From DATHZQ01 sp965216945 (GTDB taxonomy: Bacteria > Actinomycetota > Acidimicrobiia > Spongiisociales > UBA5794), in NCBI GenBank assembly GCA_965216945.1, contig CBDCGU010000003.1, positions 992,001 through 1,056,000 of the forward strand: a stretch of DNA of 64,000 nt. The letters are read 5' to 3'. A program made the position numbers and the translations under genes. The notes beneath the pieces are model-generated. The model ran no database searches. It had not been told where the DNA came from and worked only from the letters and a program-made list of their open reading frames with translations. Of this stretch, positions 17,878 through 26,568 are shown in pieces; within the stretch, counting starts at the first letter, position 1; every line of letters starts with the position of its first letter.

Positions 17878-18357
17878 ATGAAACGGGTGCTCACGGTGCT
17901 GGCAATGGTGGCCGCATTGGGACTCGTCATGGGAGCGGCGGTTGCTGCCGAGGAGGAGCAGACGCCGACCGAGGTGACCATCGAGCGTCACGACGGCTAC
18001 GGAGCGTTGTGGGCCAGCGGATCGGGGCATGTCGAGCTCGATGTGCGTCGCGCCTGGGTCGGGCTCCGCGTCGAGGGCGACGTCGCGATCGAAGGGGGCG
18101 TCCACCGGCTCGTCATCAACGGCGCCGAGTCGGCCGAGGCGGACAGTGACGGTGGCACGAAGGTCCACCTGGAGGACTTCTCCGGGACGATCTTCGTGAG
18201 CGGCGCCCACTACACCGTCGACGTCACGGGCGACGTCTCGCTCCACGGGGTCGGCAGCGGACAGGCCACGTTCCGGGGCGAAGGATGGTGGCGCACCCTC
18301 CACCGCCGCGGCCTCTGGTCGGGAGGCGACCCGATCGCCATCGTCTCCCCGAGCTGA
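17878..18357 (+). CDS. Secreted protein, unknown function
   Basis: A 159-residue protein with a clear signal peptide (MKR, hydrophobic stretch to about residue 23, A-V-A-A cleavage region). The mature part is rich in beta strands (G-S-G-H-V-E-L-D-V; I-N-G-A-E-S-A-E-A; V-T-G-D-V-S-L-H-G-V-G-S-G) and looks like a small beta-helical or lectin-like sheet. No catalytic motif is visible. Strong ribosome site AAAGGAGA just before the ATG. A long perfect hairpin follows 5 bp after the stop. Confidence 0.75.
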   Translation: MKRVLTVLAMVAALGLVMGAAVAAEEEQTPTEVTIERHDGYGALWASGSGHVELDVRRAWVGLRVEGDVAIEGGVHRLVINGAESAEADSDGGTKVHLEDFSGTIFVSGAHYTVDVTGDVSLHGVGSGQATFRGEGWWRTLHRRGLWSGGDPIAIVSPS

Positions 18358-18362
18358 CCCGA

Positions 18363-18406
18363 CGACACGCCGGCGCACCACCATCGCAGGGTGCGCCGGC
18401 GTGTCG
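18363..18406 (+). terminator. Hairpin terminator, 17-bp perfect stem
   Basis: CGACACGCCGGCGCACC pairs perfectly with the sequence at 18390-18406, with a 10-nt loop. It lies directly after the secreted-protein gene. There is no T-tract, as is usual in high-GC actinomycetes. Confidence 0.85.
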
Positions 18407-18443
18407 CGGCCCATCGTGATCCCACGGGTACTGTGCGGCCGAC

Positions 18444-19346
18444 ATGACCGTCGAGCGCACCACCCACCAGAACATCGAGTGCCTGCGGATCGTGGAAGGC
18501 CCCATCGAGATCTTGGTCGCCGAGTCCGCAGGACCCCGCATTCTCGGGTTCCGGCTGCTCCACGGCCCGCAGCTCTTCGCCTCGCTCCCCGGACTCCAGC
18601 TCGACGTGCCCGGCCATGAGCCGTTCTCGCTCCACGGTGGCCATCGACTCTGGGTGGCCCCCGAGACGCCCGCCGTCTCCTATGCACCGGACGACCACCC
18701 TGTGGCGATCGCCAGCGACGCGCGCGGCGTGTCGGTGCTCGCTCCCATCGATGCCGCGGGTGTGGAGAAGTCGATCTCCCTGGTGGTGCGCGGCACGGCG
18801 GTGGTCGTCGATCACACGATCGTGAACGCGGGCAACGCACCGATGACCATCGCCCCGTGGGCGATCACACAGCTGGCGCCGGGCGGGACCGGTTTGATCC
18901 CACTGGGGGGACGGCTCGACGACGAGTACCGAGCCGATCGCTCGATCGTGACGTGGCCCTACACCCGATGGGACGATCCGCTGATGACCATCGCCGATCA
19001 CCACATCGTCGTCGAAGCGGCCCGCACCGACCCGCTGAAGATCGGCACCGCTCTACGCCGCGAATGGCTCGGCTACCGGCTCGACGGACACCTCTTCGTG
19101 AAACGCGCCGCGTACCCGAGTGGGTTGCCCCTGGCCGACCTCGGAGCCACGGGCCAGTGTTACTGCAACCACGCATTCCTCGAGCTGGAGACGCTGGGCC
19201 CCCTCGCTACGGTGCCGCCCGGCGCGGCTGTGCACCATCGCGAGATCTGGGAGATCCACGAGGTGCCGTCCCACACCGGCTTGGCCAGGATCGCAGCCGA
19301 GTTGGGGCTGGATCATCCGTCGCCGCTGATGGAGGTCGTGGTGTGA
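18444..19346 (+). CDS. Galactose-mutarotase-like protein
   Basis: A 300-residue protein of the mutarotase-like beta-sandwich superfamily: G-P-R-I-L-G-F-R, then H-G-G-H-R-L-W-V-A-P-E, then V-V-V-D-H-T-I-V-N-A-G and W-A-I-T-Q-L-A-P-G-G. Similar to DUF4380/aldose-1-epimerase-like proteins. It overlaps the xylulokinase start by 4 bp, so it probably handles the anomeric form of the same sugar or a related one. The exact substrate is not readable. Confidence 0.7.
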   Translation: MTVERTTHQNIECLRIVEGPIEILVAESAGPRILGFRLLHGPQLFASLPGLQLDVPGHEPFSLHGGHRLWVAPETPAVSYAPDDHPVAIASDARGVSVLAPIDAAGVEKSISLVVRGTAVVVDHTIVNAGNAPMTIAPWAITQLAPGGTGLIPLGGRLDDEYRADRSIVTWPYTRWDDPLMTIADHHIVVEAARTDPLKIGTALRREWLGYRLDGHLFVKRAAYPSGLPLADLGATGQCYCNHAFLELETLGPLATVPPGAAVHHREIWEIHEVPSHTGLARIAAELGLDHPSPLMEVVV

Positions 19347-20842
19347 CCCACGTCATGGGCATCGACACCTCGACGACCGCAACCAAGGCCGTTCTCGTCG
19401 CCGCCGACGGCACCGTCGCCGGCATCGCCGCGTCCACCTACGACGCCTCCTCGCCCCAGCCGTTGTGGAGCGAGCAACACCCCGATCTCTGGTGGACCGC
19501 AACGCAGGAAGCGATCCGCCGGGTGATGGCGCAGACGGGCGTGGACGCACGGGACGTCGCCGCGGTCGGCCTGACGGGACAGATGCACGGGCTCGTGCTC
19601 CTCGATGCGGCGGGCACGCCACTTCGTCCCGCGATCCTCTGGAACGACCAGCGGACCGCGGCCGAGTGCGACGAGATTCGCAGGATCGTCGGCGCCGAGA
19701 GGTTCATCCGGATCACCGGCAACGACGCCCTGACCGGGTTCACGGCACCCAAGCTGCTGTGGGTGCGCAACCACGAGCCGGCCGTCTACGCGTCGACGGC
19801 ACACGTGTTGTTGCCGAAGGACTACGTGCGACTACGACTCACGGGCGACTACGCCGTCGATCGAGCCGGGGGTGGCGGCACCGTACTGTTCGACCTCGCC
19901 ACCCGCACTTGGTCGGCGGAGATCCTCGATGCGCTGTCGATTCCCTCCGCATGGCTCCCCCCCACCTTCGAGGGCACCGCGGTGACGGGGGTCGTGACGC
20001 CCGCCGCCGCCAGGGCCACCGGGCTGCTTCCCGGTACGCCGGTGGTCGCCGGAGGTGGCGATCAGGCCGCAACCGCGATCGGCACCGGCGTCGTCGATCC
20101 GGGGACCGTGACTGCCTCCCTCGGCACATCGGGCGTCGTGTTCGCTGCGACGACCGGACCGGTGGTCGATCCGTCCGGTAGCGTCCATGCGTTCCCCCAC
20201 GCGATCCCCGATCGCTGGCACCTCATGGGAGTGACGCTGACGGCAGCCGGCTCGCTGGCATGGCTGCGTGACACGGCTGCGCCGGGTCTGGAGTTCGCCG
20301 ACCTCTCGAGCGCCGCCGGGGATGTCGCCGCGGGAAGCGAGGGACTGATATTCTTGCCGTACCTGTCGGGCGAGCGCACACCTCACAACGACCCCCTTGC
20401 CCGGGGAGCTTTCGTCGGCCTCACCCTGCACCACGGGATCGGCCATCTCGCAAGAGCCGTGATGGAGGGGGTGTCCTTCAGCTTGCGAGACGTGCTGCGG
20501 GTGATGCTCGCCGCAGGCGTGTCGAGGCCAAGCCAGGTGCGGATCAGCGGGGGTGGGGCCAAGAGCCCCGTGTGGCGGCAGATCGTGGCCGATGTGCTGG
20601 ACGTCGAGGTCGTCACCGTCAACACGACGGAGGGAGCGGCGTATGGGGCCGCGATGCTTGCCGCCGTGGGAGCCGGGGTCGTGGCCGACATCGACGAAGC
20701 CGCCGGAGCGTGGGTGCGGGTGGTGTCGACAACCCAGCCCGGCGGGGATCGATCGCGCTACGAAGAATGCCATGCCATGTACGAACGGCTCTACCCGACG
20801 CTCCGGGGCACGATGCATGCGCTCCACGAACAACAGGCGTGA
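19343..20842 (+). CDS. xylB: Xylulokinase-like FGGY sugar kinase
   Basis: A 499-residue FGGY kinase. N-terminal phosphate loop M-G-I-D-T-S-T-T-A-T-K; substrate region T-G-Q-M-H-G-L-V-L-L-D and I-L-W-N-D-Q-R-T are typical of xylulokinase; the C-terminal ATP block reads I-S-G-G-G-A-K-S-P-V-W-R-Q-I. It phosphorylates D-xylulose to D-xylulose 5-phosphate if the family call holds. The GTG start overlaps the mutarotase-like gene by 4 bp; an ATG four codons in is the alternative. A strong terminator begins within its last codons. Confidence 0.88.
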   Translation: MTHVMGIDTSTTATKAVLVAADGTVAGIAASTYDASSPQPLWSEQHPDLWWTATQEAIRRVMAQTGVDARDVAAVGLTGQMHGLVLLDAAGTPLRPAILWNDQRTAAECDEIRRIVGAERFIRITGNDALTGFTAPKLLWVRNHEPAVYASTAHVLLPKDYVRLRLTGDYAVDRAGGGGTVLFDLATRTWSAEILDALSIPSAWLPPTFEGTAVTGVVTPAAARATGLLPGTPVVAGGGDQAATAIGTGVVDPGTVTASLGTSGVVFAATTGPVVDPSGSVHAFPHAIPDRWHLMGVTLTAAGSLAWLRDTAAPGLEFADLSSAAGDVAAGSEGLIFLPYLSGERTPHNDPLARGAFVGLTLHHGIGHLARAVMEGVSFSLRDVLRVMLAAGVSRPSQVRISGGGAKSPVWRQIVADVLDVEVVTVNTTEGAAYGAAMLAAVGAGVVADIDEAAGAWVRVVSTTQPGGDRSRYEECHAMYERLYPTLRGTMHALHEQQA

Positions 20843-20871
20843 GCCCAACGCACTCGCTGGGCTCACGCCTG
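20834..20871 (+). terminator. Hairpin terminator, 14-bp perfect stem
   Basis: CAGGCGTGAGCCCA at 20834-20847 pairs perfectly with 20858-20871, with a 10-nt loop. It overlaps the xylB stop and separates it from the convergent secreted-protein gene, so it may work on both strands. Confidence 0.85.
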
Positions 20872-20906
20872 CTTGGTAGGGCGTGTTTATCGGCCGTTCA
20901 GCCTGT

Positions 20907-21485
20907 TCAGCCTGAGAACAGACCCTCGGCGGCGTCCGATTCGCCGGCCGGGGGGTTGCCGAACGGGAAGCGGCGATGGAGACCATCGGGCATCAGCTCG
21001 GCTCTCAGCTCCTCGAGCTCCTCCTGGGTCAGCTGGCCGTCGTCGAGGTACTCTGCGGCCGGGCCGTCGGGGTCGTTGAGCGGATGGTCCTCTCCGAGCT
21101 CAGCCAGCTCGTCTGCGTCGATCACGCCATCTTCGAGCAGTGCCCCGAGGTGGAATCCGCGGTGGAAGAAGCCGCGCCCACGGGACCGGAACTCGTCGCG
21201 GTGCTCTTCAAAACGTGCACGCAACTCGACGAGTCGTTCCTCGAACGCATCGGTGATCGAGTCGGCTTGCTCCTGGGTGATCACGCCCTCGTCCACGAGG
21301 TCACCGAGAACGTCGCCAAACACGTCGGAGCGGTCGGGGCGCTCGACATCGACGTCGGGCTCATCGGTCTCGGTGCTCGGCTCTTCTTGCGCCACGGCAG
21401 CGTCCTGCGATGCCACCAGGGCAAAGGCCGCTCCCCCGCCTACCAGAAGCGCTGCGGCCAGCAACGCCGTCATGACTCTGCGCAT
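20907..21485 (-). CDS. Secreted acidic protein with three D-G-x-[IL]-[TD] helical repeats
   Basis: A 192-residue protein with a signal peptide (MRRVMTALLAAALL, then an A-rich stretch to about residue 32). The mature part has three related units: D-E-G-V-I-T-Q-E-Q-A-D-S-I, E-D-G-V-I-D-A-D-E-L-A-E-L and D-D-G-Q-L-T-Q-E-E-L-E-E-L. They resemble the second halves of EF-hands without a full calcium loop. The ATG at 21485 has a strong AAAGGAG site. It lies downstream of the two-component genes on the same strand, with a 122-bp gap, and could be their target or a sensor partner; that is inference. Confidence 0.75.
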   Translation of the reverse strand: MRRVMTALLAAALLVGGGAAFALVASQDAAVAQEEPSTETDEPDVDVERPDRSDVFGDVLGDLVDEGVITQEQADSITDAFEERLVELRARFEEHRDEFRSRGRGFFHRGFHLGALLEDGVIDADELAELGEDHPLNDPDGPAAEYLDDGQLTQEELEELRAELMPDGLHRRFPFGNPPAGESDAAEGLFSG

Positions 21486-21607
21486 CGAATCGGGCTCCTT
21501 TCGGGTTCTGGTACCCATCTTCACGACTGACAGCGTCGCAGCCACCTGTTAGGCAAGCGTGAAGGCCGTTTGAGAATCGCATGAGACTCGGCCGACGTTG
21601 GAGTGCC

Positions 21608-23011
21608 TCAACCCGCCTCGGATGCGGGGAGCCGGAACCCCACGAGCGCACCGCCTCCGTCCGGGTGCTCGACGAAGACCTCGCCGCCGTGCTCGGTGAC
21701 GACCTTCTTGACGATGGCCAGGCCCAGCCCGGAGCCCGGCGTCGTCCGCGCCGCGGCGGACCGGTAGAACCGGTCGAACACGCGGGGCACGTCGGCCGGG
21801 TCGATGCCGGGACCGTGGTCTCGCACGCGCACTGCGTTGCCCTCGACCGTCACCTCGATGCTCCCGCCGTCCGGGCTCCACTTGTCGGCGTTGTCGATGA
21901 GGTTCGCCACGGCCCGTTCGATCGAGCTGACACTGACCTCGGCGGTGACCTCAGCTGCCTGCAGCGTGATCTCACGCCCCGTGCGCCGGCGGAAGCGCTC
22001 CACGACGCGACCGACCAGCTCGTCCAGCTGGACGGTCTGTGGCGGCTCGGTCACAGCAACGGAATCGGCGGCGAGATCCACCAGCTCGGTACTGAGATCG
22101 CTCAGCTCGCGCAGCTCGGCGGTCGCCGCATTCAGCAGCTCGGTGCGCTGCTGCTCCGTGAGGTTGCGCGCCCGCGCCAGCAGCTCGATGTTGGTGCGCA
22201 AGGCCGTCAGTGGGGTGCGCAGCTCGTGGCCCGCATCGCGCACCAACTGTTGCTGCTGGACACGGGACTCCTCCAAGGCCTCCAGCATGGCGTTGAAGCT
22301 CTTGGCGAGACGGCCGATCTCGTCGTCGCGCTCGACCTCGATGCGGGATGCCAGCTCTTGCGTCTCGGCGACGTGCTCCACCGTCTCCGTCAACTCGTCG
22401 ACGGGTCGCAGCGCACTGCGGGCCACGACGAGCCCCAGCAGGCCGGCGAGCGCCACGCCGACCGCCCCGGCCAGTGTCAGCCGGCCGGTGACACCCTTGA
22501 GGGTGTCCTCCACCTCCTCCAGCGATCGGCCCATCTGCAGGACGATGCCTCCACCGAGCGGCACGGCGACCACCCGGATGTGGTCTCCGTCGACCTCCAC
22601 CGTTTGCGGCGGCGACGCGGTGTAGCCGCGCCTGACCTGCTCGAGATCCTCCGGAGTTGGCAGGACGACCGGCTGGTCGTCGGGAACCCCCCTCTCACCG
22701 GTCGGCAGGACGATCTGGACGAAGAACGCATCGAAGCCAGTCGTGCCCCGACCGAGAATGGAGTCGGGGCCGAACGGACGGAACCGGCCGCGTTCGCCCG
22801 CTTCTCTGGCTGCCGTCGCGGGGGTGTTGACGAACAGCTCGAGAGCTGCCAGCGGGAACCGCTGGATCTCGCCGGCACGGGTCACGAGGCTCTCGTCGAT
22901 CTCTTTGAGCAGCTCCTGCCGGGCGACGGCCTGTGCGAGGAATCCGGCAACGACGACGACCACGGCAACCGCCGTTGCCGAGATCAACGCCATTCGGGTT
23001 CGCAGTCGCAT
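21608..23011 (-). CDS. Sensor histidine kinase with HAMP domain
   Basis: A 467-residue membrane kinase. Membrane segments are near residues 9-29 and 178-197, flanking an extracytoplasmic sensor of about 150 residues. HAMP follows (R-P-V-D-E-L-T-E-T-V), then the phospho-His H262 in G-H-E-L-R-T-P-L-T-A-L, the N box (L-I-D-N-A-D-K-W), and G1/G2 boxes (D-H-G-P-G-I-D; G-S-G-L-G-L-A-I-V). It is 16 bp downstream of its response regulator. The layout resembles MprB/CutS-type systems; the signal is unknown. Confidence 0.95.
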   Translation of the reverse strand: MRLRTRMALISATAVAVVVVVAGFLAQAVARQELLKEIDESLVTRAGEIQRFPLAALELFVNTPATAAREAGERGRFRPFGPDSILGRGTTGFDAFFVQIVLPTGERGVPDDQPVVLPTPEDLEQVRRGYTASPPQTVEVDGDHIRVVAVPLGGGIVLQMGRSLEEVEDTLKGVTGRLTLAGAVGVALAGLLGLVVARSALRPVDELTETVEHVAETQELASRIEVERDDEIGRLAKSFNAMLEALEESRVQQQQLVRDAGHELRTPLTALRTNIELLARARNLTEQQRTELLNAATAELRELSDLSTELVDLAADSVAVTEPPQTVQLDELVGRVVERFRRRTGREITLQAAEVTAEVSVSSIERAVANLIDNADKWSPDGGSIEVTVEGNAVRVRDHGPGIDPADVPRVFDRFYRSAAARTTPGSGLGLAIVKKVVTEHGGEVFVEHPDGGGALVGFRLPASEAG

Positions 23012-23027
23012 GGGTGCTCCCGGCGGC

Positions 23028-23759
23028 TCAGGCCTCGCGGATCACGTAGCCGACGCCGCGCACGGTGTGAATGAGACGGGGCATGTCACCCGCCTCCGTC
23101 TTGCGCCGCAGGTATCCGATGTACACGTCGAGGGAGTTGGATGACGTCTCGAAGTCGTAGCCCCAGATCCGCTCGTAGATCACGGATCGATTGAGCACGA
23201 TACCGGGGTTCTGCATGAGCAGCTCGAGGAGGTCGAACTCGGTCTTGGTGAGTGGCACCACGACGTCGCCGCGCCGGACCTCGCGGGTGGCGGCGTTCAT
23301 CACGAGATCGCCAACCACGTACACCTCGGTACTGGCGCCTTGGGAGCGGCGCAACAAGGCCCGCAGCCGGGCGAGCAGCTCCTCGAGGGCGAACGGCTTG
23401 ACGAGGTAATCGTCGGCACCCGCATCGAGCCCGGCCACGCGGTCAGACACCGTCTGGCGAGCCGTGAGCATCAGGATCGGCGTGCTGACCCCACGAGCGC
23501 GAATGCGGCGGGCGGCTTCCAGCCCATCGATGTGCGGCATCATCACGTCCAGGACGATCACGTCCGGGTTGTCATTCATCACAACGGACAGCGCTTCGGC
23601 CCCGTCTCGCGCCGTCGTCACCTCGTAACCCTCGAAGCTCAAGGCTCGTTCGACGGCCTCGCGCACACTGCGGTCGTCCTCGACGACGAGCACCCTGGCG
23701 GTCTCGATCTGTGTCATCAGCTCGGTTTGCATCTCCACGACATCGTGAGCATGTGCCAT
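23028..23759 (-). CDS. OmpR/PhoB-family response regulator
   Basis: A 243-residue regulator. Receiver domain with acidic pair E27-D28-D29 and phospho-acceptor D71 (I-V-L-D-V-M-M-P), then a winged-helix DNA-binding domain ending in S-L-D-V-Y-I-G-Y-L-R-R-K and I-H-T-V-R-G-V-G-Y. It is the first gene of the kinase operon. Internal ATGs at codons 10 and 15 are possible starts, since the first 20 residues are not conserved in the family. Confidence 0.95.
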   Translation of the reverse strand: MAHAHDVVEMQTELMTQIETARVLVVEDDRSVREAVERALSFEGYEVTTARDGAEALSVVMNDNPDVIVLDVMMPHIDGLEAARRIRARGVSTPILMLTARQTVSDRVAGLDAGADDYLVKPFALEELLARLRALLRRSQGASTEVYVVGDLVMNAATREVRRGDVVVPLTKTEFDLLELLMQNPGIVLNRSVIYERIWGYDFETSSNSLDVYIGYLRRKTEAGDMPRLIHTVRGVGYVIREA

Positions 23760-23774
23760 CGGAGGCAGCTGAGA

Positions 23775-25181
23775 TCACTCTAAGAACTCGATGAGAGGGT
23801 CCCGAGACAAAGAGACCTGGTCGGCGCGGCCGGTGAGGATCAGCAGCAGCTGACGCAAGACCGGATTGGGTCGACGCCGGCCGAGCTCGAGCTCGGTGCC
23901 GAGGTAATCGCCGTGCGTACCGCCCGGATGGATGGCGGCGAGAATGCGCCCACCGAACGAGGGGTCGGCAGGATTCGCACCATGCATCAGACGTGGACCG
24001 GGCCGGCACGCTGCCACGACGTAGGCGAGCCCCGACGTCGAGCATGCGGCCAGCCGGGGGAGCTGCCCCGGGTGCAGGGCGTGGGCGACGGCGTCGCCGG
24101 GAAGCAAGGCCGCCCAGAAGTGCTCCGGAGCCACGCCGAGGTCGGACACGTGGTCGGCTCGCATGCCCGGTGAGCCGAGGGCGACGACATCGGCCTCGGG
24201 AAGGTGCTCGCCGAGACCGAGCCGGAGCGCCTCGCCGACGACGACGGAGCCGTACGAGTGGCCGACCAGGGAGACGTGGCGACCGGCCAGGTCGAGCCCG
24301 GCCAGCAGCCCCACGAGCTCAGGGCCCGCCGCATCGGCATAGCCACCGAGAGCGGCGTGCACGACGGTGGGTGGCGTGTCGTAGCTGAGGGCCGCCACGA
24401 GGGCGAGATCGCCCCCGGATTCCTCGAGCGCAGCGACGATCTCGAGGCGGTGCGCCAGCTCGTCGAAGGACCGCATGTCGACACCGGCGCCGGGAACGAA
24501 GAGCGCAACGTGTGTTGCGTCGAGGGGACCGATCCACTCGACGATCCGACCCGCCTCCCAATCGAACTCGAGGTAGCGACGGTGCGGTGCGGCCAGCACG
24601 TCGAGGGTGGCACGATCGGCAAGCGGCTCCCTGCGCACGGCATCGAGTCGAACCCGGTTCGCCAGGAAGCGAGCGTCCAAGGGCACTCCACCGAGACCAC
24701 CAACGACCTCGGGGAGCGCTGCGGCGAGCCGTGCGGCGGTTTCCTCACCGTGGCGCCCGAAGAAGGATGCGATCTCGGCAGGGGCAGCTCCGCTCTCCAC
24801 GAGCCGTATCAGCTCGGCACGAACCTTGCGGAAGTCGTTGCCGGCCTCCACGCGAAGCGATTCCGGATCGGAGACATAGGTGGCGAGGCGGGCGTTCGCC
24901 GCGGCGTCCGCAAGCAGCGCACGAGTTGTCCAGGTGGGAGTGAGCGCAACCATACGCTGGGCTTCGATCAGGTCGGCACGCTCGGCGAGGCTCGACGTCC
25001 AGGCTGCCGCCCATCTGCGGGCGCCATCGATATCACCGGCAAGGCCGGCGGCAGTGGACGGATATCCATGCTGGGCGAGAACAGTTGCCGCGGAGGACGC
25101 ATCGTCGAGCGCCACCGCCGCTGCTCCGAGCCGTGAAGCGAGCTCCCGCAGCCGGTCGGTGTCGACGCGGCAGAGGCTCAT
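23775..25181 (-). CDS. DUF1023-type alpha/beta hydrolase
   Basis: A 468-residue protein. The N-terminal half is helical and resembles WXG100-like/secretion-associated regions (L-R-E-L-A-S-R-L-G-A-A-A-V-A-L). The C-terminal half is a DUF1023 alpha/beta hydrolase: V-A-L-F-V-P-G-A-G-V-D-M-R-S-F, then nucleophile elbow G-H-S-Y-G-S and the late A-I-H-P-G-G-T-H-G-D-Y His region. The ATG at 25181 is used because upstream sequence is Arg-rich. Many actinomycetes carry such genes; the substrate is unknown. Confidence 0.82.
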   Translation of the reverse strand: MSLCRVDTDRLRELASRLGAAAVALDDASSAATVLAQHGYPSTAAGLAGDIDGARRWAAAWTSSLAERADLIEAQRMVALTPTWTTRALLADAAANARLATYVSDPESLRVEAGNDFRKVRAELIRLVESGAAPAEIASFFGRHGEETAARLAAALPEVVGGLGGVPLDARFLANRVRLDAVRREPLADRATLDVLAAPHRRYLEFDWEAGRIVEWIGPLDATHVALFVPGAGVDMRSFDELAHRLEIVAALEESGGDLALVAALSYDTPPTVVHAALGGYADAAGPELVGLLAGLDLAGRHVSLVGHSYGSVVVGEALRLGLGEHLPEADVVALGSPGMRADHVSDLGVAPEHFWAALLPGDAVAHALHPGQLPRLAACSTSGLAYVVAACRPGPRLMHGANPADPSFGGRILAAIHPGGTHGDYLGTELELGRRRPNPVLRQLLLILTGRADQVSLSRDPLIEFLE

Positions 25182-25330
25182 GCGGCGCACCGTATGCCGT
25201 GAAGCGGCCCTGTTCAAGAGGCGTGGCGGCAGCCGAGCACGTCTGCAGCTGCGGGATCGACCTGTTGTCGCACCGACCGGCGCCGCCCAACGGGTGGCTC
25301 TTTCGCCCATCGAGACCTCGGTCGCTACGG

Positions 25331-26491
25331 TTGGAGCACTCCAAGCCTGGACACACCACGAGCCTCGGCCGCACCATCGCCTTCGCCACCAACCGGCTCG
25401 TCGCCCCCGTCGAGGGCATGCACCACGCGATCGCAGACCGCTGGTTCACCCTCGCCGGACGTGCGGCAACGCCCATCCGCGCCGCACACGACGCGGTGTC
25501 CCGCCTCGTCTACACCTCGATCCGGGTCACAGGCACGGCGGTTGGTGCGGGCCTCGACCTGACGGCGCTGCGCCACTCGCCCGCGTCCGACAAGGCAGAG
25601 GCCGTCGGCCTGGCTTTGTTTCACAGCCCGGCACACCGGCGCCGGTTGCGAACCGCTCCGATGACGGTACGCCATGACGGGGTGGCCGTTCCGCCGTCAC
25701 GGCTCGCCGCCGCATTCCCCGATGCCACCGGGCGGTTGGTGTTCCTGGTCCACGGCCTCGCCGAGACCGAACGCACGTGGCAGTCGGCATCGGACGGGGA
25801 AGGCCTGCTTGGCAAGCTCAGCGTCCACCCCGCCCTCACCCCGCTGACCGTTCGGTACGACTCCGGGCTGGCTGTCGGCGCAAGCGGCGCACAGCTGGCC
25901 GATCTCGTCGAGCAGTACGTCGAGGCATGGCCGGTTCCCGTCGAGTCCGTCGCCATGGTCGGCAATTCGATGGGCGGTCTGGTCATCCGTAGCGCGTGTG
26001 AGGTGGCCGGCTCGCGACACCTCGGCTGGCTGGAACGGGTGACAGACGTGGTGACGATCGCCACGCCGCATCGTGGCGCACCCTTGGAGAAGGCCGCGAA
26101 TCTGGCCACACTGGCTCTCTCGGTTGCCCGCGAGACACGGCCGCTCGCCGAATTCCTCCAGGGGCGCAGCGACGGGATCAAGGATCTCCGCTTTGGGGCG
26201 ATCAACGACGCGGACTGGGGCGCCGCCCGACGGGACGAGCTGGTGTGGGACACCGCCGATCGCAGTCCGCTCGCCGGGCACATATCCCACCACTTCGTGG
26301 CAGGCGTTCTGACCTCCGACCCGGAGCACCCTTTCGGCGCGGTCGTCGGTGACATGATGGTGCGGCCTGCCAGCGCCACCGGTCGCAGCCGGCTCGACCC
26401 CACCAACGTCGTCACGGTGGGTGGCACCCGCCATTCCGATCTCCGCCACAACTCCCACGTCATCGACCACGTCATCGGCTGGCTCGGGTAG
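25331..26491 (+). CDS. Alpha/beta hydrolase (PGAP1/lipase-like)
   Basis: About 386 residues. V-F-L-V-H-G-L-A-E-T-E-R-T-W gives the oxyanion region, G-N-S-M-G-G-L the nucleophile elbow, and I-A-T-P-H-R-G-A-P a signature of PGAP1-like/extracellular lipase families. A C-terminal histidine near H-N-S-H-V-I-D could complete the triad. The start is uncertain: TTG at 25331 keeps the conserved-looking segment before M-H-H-A-I-A-D-R-W-F, while the ATG at 25418 is the first standard start. Divergent from the DUF1023 hydrolase. Confidence 0.75.
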   Translation: MEHSKPGHTTSLGRTIAFATNRLVAPVEGMHHAIADRWFTLAGRAATPIRAAHDAVSRLVYTSIRVTGTAVGAGLDLTALRHSPASDKAEAVGLALFHSPAHRRRLRTAPMTVRHDGVAVPPSRLAAAFPDATGRLVFLVHGLAETERTWQSASDGEGLLGKLSVHPALTPLTVRYDSGLAVGASGAQLADLVEQYVEAWPVPVESVAMVGNSMGGLVIRSACEVAGSRHLGWLERVTDVVTIATPHRGAPLEKAANLATLALSVARETRPLAEFLQGRSDGIKDLRFGAINDADWGAARRDELVWDTADRSPLAGHISHHFVAGVLTSDPEHPFGAVVGDMMVRPASATGRSRLDPTNVVTVGGTRHSDLRHNSHVIDHVIGWLG

Positions 26492-26508
26492 CACGTCTCC
26501 GCGGCGGA

Positions 26509-26567
26509 CCCACGCCCACTCGCCTCGACGGCAGTCGGGCGGAGGGGCTCGATGCGGTCGGCGTGGG
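26509..26567. terminator. Possible bidirectional terminator, long-loop hairpin
   Basis: CCCACGCC at 26509-26516 and GGCGTGGG at 26560-26567 are complementary, between the convergent hydrolase and permease genes. The loop of 43 nt makes this only a candidate. Confidence 0.3.
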
Positions 26568-26568
26568 A

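Noticed and set aside
16579..18840. The glycerate kinase frame extended to 753 codons
   Set aside because: Upstream of residue M-R-E-V-L the sequence is Arg-rich, antisense to the secreted protein and mutarotase-like genes, and outside the family length.
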